From positions 147,634 to 211,633 of the forward strand of contig JAJCZZ010000082.1 in assembly GCA_029262115.1 (NCBI GenBank): a stretch of DNA of 64,000 nt, in the 5' to 3' direction. Position numbers and translations under genes: made by a program. Numbering within the stretch: the stretch's first letter is position 1; each line of letters starts with the position of its first letter. Below, piece after piece: positions 1 to 7,984 of this stretch. This stretch comes from Gemmatimonadota bacterium. GTDB lineage: Bacteria; Gemmatimonadota; Gemmatimonadetes; Longimicrobiales; Gaopeijiaceae. Below the pieces are notes generated by a model, which saw only the letters and a list, made by a program, of their open reading frames with translations, ran no database searches and was not told the DNA's origin.

Positions 1-2057
1 CCGCGCACATCGGCCACCACTCCGACGACCGTCCACGTCGGTTGCTCGTCGAAGCCCCAACTCATGGGAAGGTCGAACCTCCGTCCGATCGGGTCCGTGT
101 CCGACATGTGCGCGCGCACGGCGGCCTCGTTCAGCACTGCCACCGCCGGAACGTCGGCGCGATCGGACGGGTTGAACCATCGCCCGGAGACGAGCTTCAG
201 CCCGAGTGCGTCGAGATAACCGGGGCTGACTGGCCGCACACTTACGCCCGGTTGGTCGGGCTCGTCGACGGGGGGCCGATCCGGGAACGACATACCGGTT
301 CCGATGGAGCCACTGCTGAAGGGTACGCCGAAGCCGTGGCCGACAGCGGTGACCCCGGGGATGGCCGAAAGGCGGTCTTCCAGCTCGTCGAAGAACTGGA
401 GCGCGCCCTCGGTGTCGTATCGACTCTCGGGCGCGGAGATCCGGAAGCGCTCGACCCCGTCCGGTCGGAAGCCAAGGTCGACCGAGCGCATCTCCTGAAG
501 CGTGCGGAACATCAGCCCCGCACCGAGGAGGAGCGTTAACGACAGACTGACTTCTCCGGCCAGCAAAAGTCCACGGGACAGGCCGGCTCGGTGGTGGCCG
601 GAGCCCCGCTCCGCCGAGCGCAGGGTGGTGGCCACCGACGTGCTCGCAGCGCGCCGAGCTGGCATGACGCCGAACAGCACCGCGACGAAGACCGTCAGGG
701 CCAGACCGAACGCGACGGATGTACCGTCGAGACCGATCTCGTCCGCCCGAGGAAGGTCGCTCGGTGCGAGTGCCGTGAGTGCCTCGACTCCGAGCGCCGC
801 CAGAATGAGTCCCGCCGCGCCCGCGAAGCCCGCGAGCACGAGCGCCTCGGCAAAGAGCTGCCGGACAAGTCGCCCTCCGCTCGCGCCCAGCGCGGACCGC
901 ACAGCCAACTCCCCGGTCCGGCCAGCCGCCCGCACTGCCATCAGGTTGGCCACGTTGGCACACGCGATGAGCAGAACCATCCCAACAGCGGCCATCAAGA
1001 TGAACAGCGCGGTCTGTACGTCGGCCACGAGGTACTCGTGCATCGATTGGAGGTCTGTACCGTCATCTCGGTGGCTGTCCGGGAACTCCTCGGAGAGCGC
1101 CCGATCCACCCCCGCGAGGCGCTGCTCGACCGCCTCCGCCGTGGAGCCGGAAGGGAGGCGACCGACGGCCCGCATGATGTTGCACCCGTGACCGCAGTCG
1201 GACACGTCGTGGCGCCGGGGCACCCAGGCCTTCGTGTTGTCGGGGAAGCGGAAGCCTGGCGGGGCCACCCCCACCACCTCCCAGGCCTCGCCGTTGAGTT
1301 CGATCAACTCTCCCACGGCGTCCGGGCGGGCGCCGAGCCGGCTCTGCCAGAAGTCGCGGGACACGACGGCCACGCGTGGTCCGTCCGGGACATCATCGTC
1401 CTCCGTGAGGTCGCGCCCGAGGATCGGAGCGACGCCGAAGACGGACAGCAGCCCGTGTGTAACACGTGCGATCTCGATGACCTCGGGGTCACCAAGGCCG
1501 GTAAGTGTCGGCCGGGAGCCCGCGTACCCCGCCAGGTCGAAGCCCGGGGCTGCGCCGCGCCACGCCGCGATGTCCGGATGGTCGACCGTGTTGCTCCGAC
1601 CTCCGCGCGCGATGTCCGTCTTCCACAGCACCACGACTCGCTCGGAGTCGGGATAGGGAAGCGGGGTCAGCAGGACGCCATGCACTACGCTGAACAGAGC
1701 CACCACGGCGCCGATGCCGAGCGCCAGCGTCCCGGCGGCCGCAGCCGTGAAGCCAGGTCGACGCACCAGGTTACGCGCACCGAGTCTCAAGTCCTGAAAC
1801 CATCCACCCATCGACATTCTCTCCCCACCTCTTGGTGTCATCGTGATCGTGCGGGCCCATTCCTTCGGCACTTCGGTGGCCAGATCTCCCAGGACCTCCA
1901 ACCAGATCCGCGTCCGGGCCGCAGCGCCCCGACCTTCCTCCTCCAGCCGGGTCGCGAGAAGCTCTGTCATGTCCGCACCGAACTCGCGCCGGAACGCGGG
2001 TGGGAAGGTGAGCAGGAGCAATCGGTAGAGACGAACTCCGCGTTTGGTATCGCGCAT
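1..2057 (-). CDS. ADOP-type FtsX-like ABC permease, C-terminus beyond window
   Basis: The minus strand reads open from an ATG at 2057 to the window edge, giving 685 residues. A cytoplasmic N-terminal stretch of about 80 residues precedes the motif RRPGFTAAAAGTLALGIGA, the usual first membrane helix of MacB/FtsX-like 'acidobacterial duplicated orphan permeases'. A MacB-type periplasmic domain and a first three-helix FtsX block (IACANVANLMAVRAA, GELAVRSALGA) follow. The second FtsX block should lie beyond position 1. No ATPase is encoded nearby, which is normal for this family. The start lies 4 bases after the stop of the PadR gene, so the two are almost certainly one operon. The substrate is unknown. 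The long plus-strand frames over this gene are shadows. Confidence 0.93.
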   Translation of the reverse strand, partial: MRDTKRGVRLYRLLLLTFPPAFRREFGADMTELLATRLEEEGRGAAARTRIWLEVLGDLATEVPKEWARTITMTPRGGERMSMGGWFQDLRLGARNLVRRPGFTAAAAGTLALGIGAVVALFSVVHGVLLTPLPYPDSERVVVLWKTDIARGGRSNTVDHPDIAAWRGAAPGFDLAGYAGSRPTLTGLGDPEVIEIARVTHGLLSVFGVAPILGRDLTEDDDVPDGPRVAVVSRDFWQSRLGARPDAVGELIELNGEAWEVVGVAPPGFRFPDNTKAWVPRRHDVSDCGHGCNIMRAVGRLPSGSTAEAVEQRLAGVDRALSEEFPDSHRDDGTDLQSMHEYLVADVQTALFILMAAVGMVLLIACANVANLMAVRAAGRTGELAVRSALGASGGRLVRQLFAEALVLAGFAGAAGLILAALGVEALTALAPSDLPRADEIGLDGTSVAFGLALTVFVAVLFGVMPARRAASTSVATTLRSAERGSGHHRAGLSRGLLLAGEVSLSLTLLLGAGLMFRTLQEMRSVDLGFRPDGVERFRISAPESRYDTEGALQFFDELEDRLSAIPGVTAVGHGFGVPFSSGSIGTGMSFPDRPPVDEPDQPGVSVRPVSPGYLDALGLKLVSGRWFNPSDRADVPAVAVLNEAAVRAHMSDTDPIGRRFDLPMSWGFDEQPTWTVVGVVADVR

Positions 2058-2061
2058 CCGG

Positions 2062-2415
2062 TCAGCTACCCAAGGCTTCTTCGACCTCGGCGAGCAAGCC
2101 GCGCAGACGTTCCCGCTCAGCACGCGCGACGGCCCTCCCGACCGGCGTCATCTCGAAGTAGCGGCGTCGCTCGCTGGCCCCCTCCACGGCTTCCCCTACC
2201 GCGCGCGACTCGGCAATCAGGCCCTGGTCACGTAGCGTGCGCATCCGGCGGTACAGGTTCGCCGGGAGAACGCGGCCGGCCCGCTCCGGATCTCGCTCGA
2301 GGACCTTGACGATCGCGTACCCGTGGAGGGGCTCGTCGCGCAGTGCGAGGAGGATACGCAGGCTTTCGGGGTGGAGCGGAAGAAAATCGACTGGAGACTC
2401 CGAGTTCGTTGGCAT
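2062..2415 (-). CDS. PadR-family transcriptional regulator
   Basis: This small winged-helix regulator of about 117 residues has the family's N-terminal DNA-binding core (LRILLALRDEPLHGYAIVKVLE, then LYRRMRTLRDQGLI) and a short C-terminal dimerisation helix rich in Arg and Glu. I chose the ATG at 2415 (MPTNSESP). The upstream ATG at 2436 lies inside a perfect palindrome that looks like the operator. The gene is followed within 4 bases by a permease gene, the standard PadR-permease arrangement repeated twice more in this window. It probably represses its own operon; the inducer is not predictable. Confidence 0.93.
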   Translation of the reverse strand: MPTNSESPVDFLPLHPESLRILLALRDEPLHGYAIVKVLERDPERAGRVLPANLYRRMRTLRDQGLIAESRAVGEAVEGASERRRYFEMTPVGRAVARAERERLRGLLAEVEEALGS

Positions 2416-2427
2416 GGGTTGGAAATG

Positions 2428-2463
2428 TAGTGTCATAATGATATTAGTATCACAATGATACTA
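2428..2463. promoter_or_regulatory. Tandem palindromic operator of PadR gene
   Basis: Two 19 bp inverted repeats overlap by 2 bases. TAGTATCACAATGATACTA (2445-2463) is a perfect 8-3-8 palindrome, and TAGTGTCATAATGATATTA (2428-2446) is the same motif with mismatches. The AT-rich tract stands out in GC-rich DNA. It lies directly upstream of the chosen PadR start, and AT-rich -10-like strings occur on the minus strand within it. Autoregulatory PadR binding is an inference from position and symmetry. Confidence 0.75.
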
Positions 2464-2712
2464 ATGGGTGTGTTGAGCGGCAAGGGCGGGGAAGTCTCGG
2501 CGGTCGGCGTTGGACCTCACCTGGCGATCTGGTGACTTCCCGGCGATCCAGAGGCGAGCGGGGACGTCTCCCACCAACACGCCTCGGTGTCCCCTCCGAA
2601 GGACGGCGCTCAGTACACGCTCCGCAGTTTGCCAGGCAGGATGGGCCGGCACGCCGTGTGCCCTTCTGCATGCCCAGTCTCCCCAGGACCACATGATTCG
2701 CCGAGGTGCGAA

Positions 2713-3255
2713 ATGATCCGATCCGTGTCTGCCGCGTCGCTCGCGCTGCTCATTGTCTGTGTGCCCACCTCTGTTCGTGCGCAGGGGCACGCCCTTCCCT
2801 CCACGGGCTCCTACGGCCTGTCCTTCAGTTTGCCCGAAGGCGGTGGTACTGGGCTCGGTCTCCGCAAGATGTTGTCCTCACGGACGAGCCTTGGCACGAC
2901 CCTCATCTTCGGTGCGGGGTGGCAGGAACGAAGCGACTCGCTGGCGGGCGACCACTCGAATAGCTCGGTGAGTGTCGGTGTGCGCCCGGACCTCCGCCTG
3001 TACCGTCGGTCCGCCGGCCCGGTCGTGCCCTTCGTGGGACTGGACGCTGAGCTCACCTGCCAGAGTGCTTCAGACGATGCCTGGGCGCTGGGTGGCGGTG
3101 TCGGCGTCGGGGCCGAGTGGCTTCCCCTTCGCGGCATGAGCGTCTCGGGTTGGACGGGCGTGGCCACCCGGTATCGACATTCGGATTCGGGCCGAGCCTC
3201 CGAGAACGCCTTCAACGTAGGGGTCTTCCGGTCGGAGCTTACGCTGAATCTGTAA
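2713..3255 (+). CDS. Secreted outer-membrane beta-barrel-like protein
   Basis: The product has 180 residues. It starts with a signal peptide (MIRSVSAASLALLIVCVPTSVRA, likely cut before QGHA). The rest is built of alternating hydrophobic/polar strands with Gly-rich turns (YGLSFSLPEGGGTGLGLRKM, GGGVGVGAEW) and ends in ELTLNL, the pattern of small outer-membrane barrels. The ATG at 2713 is chosen because the signal peptide begins there; longer in-frame extensions lack sense. It stands alone, convergent with the VIT gene 30 bases downstream. No specific family is recognised. Confidence 0.75.
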   Translation: MIRSVSAASLALLIVCVPTSVRAQGHALPSTGSYGLSFSLPEGGGTGLGLRKMLSSRTSLGTTLIFGAGWQERSDSLAGDHSNSSVSVGVRPDLRLYRRSAGPVVPFVGLDAELTCQSASDDAWALGGGVGVGAEWLPLRGMSVSGWTGVATRYRHSDSGRASENAFNVGVFRSELTLNL

Positions 3256-3284
3256 TCCTGAGGCGTGCGTCGGGTTGCCCTCGG

Positions 3285-3989
3285 CTACAGCACGCCTCCC
3301 ACCGCCCGTCCCACCAGCGCCGTCAGCGCCATGGCCACTGCGCCCCAGACCGTAACCCGGATAGCACTTCGAACGACACTGGAGCCACCGGCCCTGGCGG
3401 CGACTCCTCCCAGGACGGTGAGCGAAATCAACGAGGTCGCCGTGACCGCCGTGCTGAGCGACGCAATCGGCGATGCGAGTGCTGCCCCGAGAGGAAGCGC
3501 GGCGCCTCCGGCGAACGCGAATGCCGAGGCCACCGCGGCCTGGATGGGGCGAGCCAGATGCACCTCGGACAGCCCGAGTTCGTCGCGTGCGTGCGCGCCC
3601 AAGGCATCGTGAGCTGTAAGCTGCGCGGCCACTTCGACGGCAAGAGTCGGATCGAGGCCCCGCGTTTCATAGATCGCGGCCAGCTCCTCCAGCTCGAGGT
3701 CTGGGTTCCGTTTGAGCTCGCGAAGCTCCCGATCGAGATCGGCTTTTTCAGAGTCCGATTGGGAACTCACCGATACGTACTCGCCGGCGGCCATCGACAT
3801 CGCCCCCGCAACGAGACCCGCGACCCCGGCAAGAAGGATCTGACTGCGGCCGGCCCCGGCCGCGGCGACACCCACCACCAGACTCGACGTGGACACGATA
3901 CCGTCGTTCGCCCCCAGGACGGTGGCGCGCAGCCAGCCGACTCGCTGACTGAAGTGAGGTTCATCGTGCCAGGAATGGGGAAGGGACAC
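3285..3989 (-). CDS. VIT/CCC1-family iron/manganese transporter-like membrane protein
   Basis: This 234-residue membrane protein has the family signature LRATVLGANDGIVSTSSLVVGVAAAG in helix 1 and AGLVAGAMSMAAGEYVSVSSQSDSEKADL at the end of helix 2. A helical cytosolic metal-binding region follows (ELKRNPDLELEELAAIYETRGL), then three more helices. Characterised VIT1/CCC1 homologues move Fe2+ or Mn2+ out of the cytosol. Length and helix count are normal. It is transcribed toward the preceding gene and divergently from the GrpB gene. Confidence 0.92.
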   Translation of the reverse strand: MSLPHSWHDEPHFSQRVGWLRATVLGANDGIVSTSSLVVGVAAAGAGRSQILLAGVAGLVAGAMSMAAGEYVSVSSQSDSEKADLDRELRELKRNPDLELEELAAIYETRGLDPTLAVEVAAQLTAHDALGAHARDELGLSEVHLARPIQAAVASAFAFAGGAALPLGAALASPIASLSTAVTATSLISLTVLGGVAARAGGSSVVRSAIRVTVWGAVAMALTALVGRAVGGVL

Positions 3990-4246
3990 TGTTTCTCCAC
4001 GTGTGAGTCTCCGACGAGGACCAGGTCGGGACCCGGGGTGTTGTGCTTCACGGTTGCCGGGTGGACGGAAAAGATCGCTTGGCTCGTGTAGTGCCGGCCA
4101 TACCGCTCCCCCCTTGTTACACGAGCGCCGGGGCGCCCATCATTATTCTGCCCCCACCTGGCTGGATGATAACCGTCACTCGCGCTCGCGTCGCACTCCT
4201 TGGGGCAGCGCCTATCATAGGAATGGCCGAACCTTGCCTACCGTAG

Positions 4247-4789
4247 ATGAAGCGAGTAACCGTCGTCGGTTACGACCCTGACTGGCCGCGGCTGTTCGAG
4301 GAACTTCGCGCGTCCGTTTGGCCCGCCGTCTTCGACTTCGCTCTCACCATCGAGCATGTCGGAAGTACGGCCGTGCCCGGTCTGACCGCGAAACCGGTGA
4401 TCGACATGGACGTCGTGGTACGGGACCAGGACGTGAGTCTGGGCATCGCTCGGCTGGGAAGACTCGGGTACGCCCACCGAGGTAACTTGGGCATCTCCGG
4501 TCGAGAGGCCTTCACCGCGCCCCCGGGTTCGCCACGGCATCACCTGTACCTGTGCCCCGAGTGCAGCCCGGCTCTGGCCAACCACCTCGCCGTCAGGGAC
4601 CACCTCCGGCGAAATCCTGCCGCGGCCGTGGAATACGGGAACGTGAAGCGGCACCTCGCTCGGGAGTTTCCGGAGGACATGGCCGCCTACGTGGAGGCCA
4701 AGACCGAGTTTCTCATGGGGATTCTCCGAAGGGTGGGTCTATCGGAGGAGGCGTTGGCTGACATCCAGAAGATGAACAGGTCCAGGTAG
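4247..4789 (+). CDS. GrpB/UPF0157-family nucleotidyltransferase-fold protein
   Basis: The 180-residue product opens with VVGYDPDWPRLFEELRASVWPA and carries IEHVGSTAVPGLTAKPVIDMDVVV, both diagnostic of the GrpB family. This is a nucleotidyltransferase-like fold of largely unproven activity; some members resemble dephospho-CoA kinase fusion domains. The GS and D-x-D residues of the fold are present (HVGSTAVPG, IDMDV). Length is typical. It is a single gene, convergent with the following aminotransferase fusion. Confidence 0.9.
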   Translation: MKRVTVVGYDPDWPRLFEELRASVWPAVFDFALTIEHVGSTAVPGLTAKPVIDMDVVVRDQDVSLGIARLGRLGYAHRGNLGISGREAFTAPPGSPRHHLYLCPECSPALANHLAVRDHLRRNPAAAVEYGNVKRHLAREFPEDMAAYVEAKTEFLMGILRRVGLSEEALADIQKMNRSR

Positions 4790-4863
4790 GATCGGCCGGC
4801 CGACGACGGGCCGCGTGAACAACGTGCGGGATCGGCCTGCTGCCTACCGTCGCGCCGGAACTC

Positions 4864-7800
4864 CTACAGGCGTTCTTCCCATTCGCCCAGCACCTCGCCC
4901 ATTTCCCTGACTAGCCGTTCACCGTCCGTAGCGTCGAACACCATCGGCGGCTTGAACTTGATGACGTTACCGTACGGCCCGTCCGTGCTGAGGAGGATGC
5001 CGCGCTCCTTCATGCGGCCCACCATGTAGGATGCGGCGGCCGCGTCGGAGCGGATCTCGCTCGGGTGTACCATCTCCTTCATGTGGCCCACCATGTAGGA
5101 CGCGGCGGCCGCATCGGAGCGGATCTCGCTCGGGTGTACCATCTCCACGCCGAGGAACAGCCCCCGCCCGCGTACATCCCCGATGGTCGGGTACCGGTCG
5201 GCAAGGGCGCGCAGTTCATCCGTAACAGTGCCGCCCACCCGTAACGCGTGCTCCTGCAGTCCCTCCGCCTCCAGCACGTCGAGCACCGCCATTCCGACTT
5301 CGCCCGACACGGGGTTGCCGCCGAACGTGCTGAAGAACTCCATGCCGTTGTCGAAGCTGGCTGCGATCTCCGGGGTGGTGATGACCGCGCCCATCGGGTG
5401 ACCATTCCCGATCGGTTTGCCGAGCGTCACGATGTCGGGTACGACGCCCTGGGTCTCAAAGCCCCACAGGTGGCTGCCGAGCCGGCCGAAGCCGATCTGC
5501 ACTTCGTCGGAAATGCACACGCCTCCGAGGGCGCGCACGGCCCTGTACGCCGCGGACAGGAAGCCGACGGGCGGGTCGACCTGGCCGCCACATGAGAGAA
5601 TCGCCTCCGAGAGGAAAGCGGATAGTCCGTGGACCCCTTCGGACAGCTCCTCGGCCGCCTCCCGGACGTGGCTCGCGTAGCGAGCGCCGAGGTCCGGGCC
5701 GCCACCGCGATACATCCCCCGGAACACATCGGGCATGGGGGCCGCTCGAACCCAGGGAGGCGCCCCGAGACCGCCAGCGCGTGAGTACTTGTAGTGACTG
5801 ACGTCGATCAGAGCCTGAGTGTGGCCGTGGTACCCGCCTTCAAGGACTACGACGCCTCGACGACCGGTGTGCGCGCGTGCCAGACGAAGGGCCAACTCGT
5901 TCGCCTCGCTGCCCGAGTTCACCAGATAGCAGACGGACAGAGCGTCGGGAAAGAGGGCCGTGAGTCGCTCGGCATACGCCACGGTCGACTCATGGAGATA
6001 CCGTGTGTTGGTGTTCAGCACCCTCGCTTGCCGCGTCAGCGCATCGACCACTCGCGGATGTTCGTGTCCCACGTGAGCCACGTTGTTCACGCAGTCCAGA
6101 TACTCCCGACCGTACGTGTCGAACAGTCCGGCGCCCCGCCCCCGTACCACATGAATGGGGTTCGCGTAGGACAGGCTCAGGCTGGGCCCGAGATGGCGAG
6201 CACGTCTCACCCGCAGATCGGTGGTATCGGGCTCCCGCCAGCGGGCGTCGACGCCGAGCCCGGTGAGCACGGACGGATCCGGACAAAAGGAGGTCCAGAC
6301 GGTGCGCTCGCGCGGGGCGGCGACGCCGGGAAACGTGCCCTCGTACTCCATCCGGTCGAGAAGGAGCTGCAGGTGAAGGTGGGGCGGCCAGTCGCCGTTC
6401 TCGGGGAATGGTCCCACTCGGGCGAAGTCGCCGCCAGCCGGAATGCGGTCGCCGATTACGATTTCGCGGAGGGCCGACCGCTCGAGGTGCCCGTACAGCG
6501 TCCAGATGGGGCCGACCGGTGTCTCGTGCTCGAGGATCACTGTCGGTCCGTAGTCCAACCGGTCCGCGTTGTCCCGGACGGAGACGACACGGCCGTCGAG
6601 CGGGGCGTGAATGGGCGTCCCCGGTGGGGCGAACAGGTCGAGGCCGATGTGGACCGTACGCCGCTCGGGCATCTCCGACGAACGCCCCGCGAACGCGTCC
6701 GTGAGGTAGAAGCCGCGCGGCTCGTCGTATCGGCCGACTCCGACGGACGCCCCCTCGCGCTCGATGGCCTCGAACGTCCGGCGCGTGAAGTCGTCCGTGT
6801 TGTCGGTGTCCCGGCCGTTCAGGAGCGGGCTCGCCACCGAGAGGTCGAGCACGGTCACGCCGCGGCCGGGTTCCACCATGGGACCGACCGCGCGGCCGGC
6901 GATCCACGCACGTACGTCTGCCGACCGCTCGCATGGCTCCAGGCCGCACGCGCGGCGGACCCATCCTGTAGCGACGGCCGCGGATACCTGGTCGAGGGCG
7001 GCGAGGGCCGCCCAAGCGGGCTCCTCGGACACCAGCAGGTAGGGGTCTGGGTCGGGGTTGTCCCGTCTTCGCCAGACGGCCATGCAGACGCTCGCTCCCA
7101 GACGGGCGCGCACGAGCGGCATCACGACCGACAGCTCTTTCGCGGACAGCGGGCGTGACACATGAAAGCCCGCCACGACGTCCGCTGCGACTACCATGGG
7201 GTCGGTCTGATCGAGCAATGCGTAGGCGATCGCGACCGCGAGTTCGTAGACGGCGGGCGCAGAATGGAGGTCACCGAAATCGAGCACGCCGGTGACGTGG
7301 GGCTCATCGGAGGCGTCGACGGAGGTGAGGACGTTGTGGTCGTTTACGTCGCCGTGGATGGTCTGTCGCGGCAGGTCGGCGCGGGTCCCGGCGGTGCCCT
7401 CAAAGGCGGCCAGAATGCCGGCTATCAGCGACCGCCGAGCATCGGGAAGGTCCTCCAGCACCCGCGTCATGACCGCGCCGGCGCGGTCGAGCGACCAGTC
7501 GAAGTCCGGCCGCTCCGGAGCTTCGCCCGGCACTTCGGCGAGCTCTCGGGTCATAGCACCTACCGTGCGACCCAGCTCCACCAGCAGTGCCGACCCCCGC
7601 CGCCGCGTCGCTGCCAGCGTCCGGCCAGGGAGCAGTCCCAGAACCCGAACACGGTCGGATCGACTCCCTCCGACATCGCCTCGTGCAATGAAGTGGCCGT
7701 CGCGCGTCGGCACCACGGGCGGCACGGGCACGACGCCCCGGTCCGCGAGCCATGCCATCGCCTCGACCTCGAACGCGAGGACGTCGTTGGGCTCGTCCGG

Positions 7801-7968
7801 CGACGACACTTTCACCACAAAGCTCCCACGGTCCTCCGTGTCGAGCCGCGCATTCCGGTCACGCTCGCCCGGAAGCGGAGACCACACGCCGGCCAGGCCG
7901 AACGCTTCCGCCACGAAGCGCAGAAGCCGGGAGTGGTCGATATCGGGGCGCCGAGCGGGTCGATCCAT
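4864..7968 (-). CDS. Trifunctional fusion: APH-type kinase, M23 peptidase-like domain and class III aminotransferase/phospho-lyase
   Basis: The 1034-residue protein has three domains. Residues about 1-350 are an aminoglycoside-phosphotransferase-like kinase (IHGDVNDHNVL and LDFGDLH). Residues about 400-560 are an M23/LytM-like domain with HIGLD, LYGHLE and HLHLQ zinc-ligand motifs. The remainder is a class III PLP enzyme (DEVQIGFGRLG, then LGKPIGNGHP with the PLP lysine). GKPxGNGHP is typical of the phospho-lyases acting on phosphohydroxylysine or phosphoethanolamine. Human hydroxylysine kinase and its lyase are homologues of the two end domains, so a kinase-then-ammoniophospholyase pathway is plausible; the substrate is an inference. 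ATG 7968 is chosen, since the further upstream extension would lie inside the next gene. Near the C-terminus 23 residues are tandemly duplicated. Confidence 0.9.
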   Translation of the reverse strand: MDRPARRPDIDHSRLLRFVAEAFGLAGVWSPLPGERDRNARLDTEDRGSFVVKVSSPDEPNDVLAFEVEAMAWLADRGVVPVPPVVPTRDGHFIARGDVGGSRSDRVRVLGLLPGRTLAATRRRGSALLVELGRTVGAMTRELAEVPGEAPERPDFDWSLDRAGAVMTRVLEDLPDARRSLIAGILAAFEGTAGTRADLPRQTIHGDVNDHNVLTSVDASDEPHVTGVLDFGDLHSAPAVYELAVAIAYALLDQTDPMVVAADVVAGFHVSRPLSAKELSVVMPLVRARLGASVCMAVWRRRDNPDPDPYLLVSEEPAWAALAALDQVSAAVATGWVRRACGLEPCERSADVRAWIAGRAVGPMVEPGRGVTVLDLSVASPLLNGRDTDNTDDFTRRTFEAIEREGASVGVGRYDEPRGFYLTDAFAGRSSEMPERRTVHIGLDLFAPPGTPIHAPLDGRVVSVRDNADRLDYGPTVILEHETPVGPIWTLYGHLERSALREIVIGDRIPAGGDFARVGPFPENGDWPPHLHLQLLLDRMEYEGTFPGVAAPRERTVWTSFCPDPSVLTGLGVDARWREPDTTDLRVRRARHLGPSLSLSYANPIHVVRGRGAGLFDTYGREYLDCVNNVAHVGHEHPRVVDALTRQARVLNTNTRYLHESTVAYAERLTALFPDALSVCYLVNSGSEANELALRLARAHTGRRGVVVLEGGYHGHTQALIDVSHYKYSRAGGLGAPPWVRAAPMPDVFRGMYRGGGPDLGARYASHVREAAEELSEGVHGLSAFLSEAILSCGGQVDPPVGFLSAAYRAVRALGGVCISDEVQIGFGRLGSHLWGFETQGVVPDIVTLGKPIGNGHPMGAVITTPEIAASFDNGMEFFSTFGGNPVSGEVGMAVLDVLEAEGLQEHALRVGGTVTDELRALADRYPTIGDVRGRGLFLGVEMVHPSEIRSDAAAASYMVGHMKEMVHPSEIRSDAAAASYMVGRMKERGILLSTDGPYGNVIKFKPPMVFDATDGERLVREMGEVLGEWEERL
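5005..5142. repeat. 69 bp in-frame tandem duplication
   Basis: Two adjacent 69 bp copies (5005-5073 and 5074-5142) differ at only a few positions. They encode EMVHPSEIRSDAAAASYMVG(H/R)MK twice in the C-terminal domain of the aminotransferase. Class III aminotransferases carry this segment once, just after the 'GRGLFLGVE' motif, so this is a recent duplication that kept the reading frame. Confidence 0.95.
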
Positions 7969-7984
7969 GGCGCCGAAGATACCG

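Noticed and set aside
591..2309. Long plus-strand open frame (572 codons)
   Set aside because: It is opposite the permease and PadR genes; composition is His/Arg/Gly-rich with no domain, while the minus strand has clear family motifs throughout.
5794..7158. 454-codon plus-strand frame
   Set aside because: Antisense to the kinase/M23/aminotransferase fusion, no motifs.
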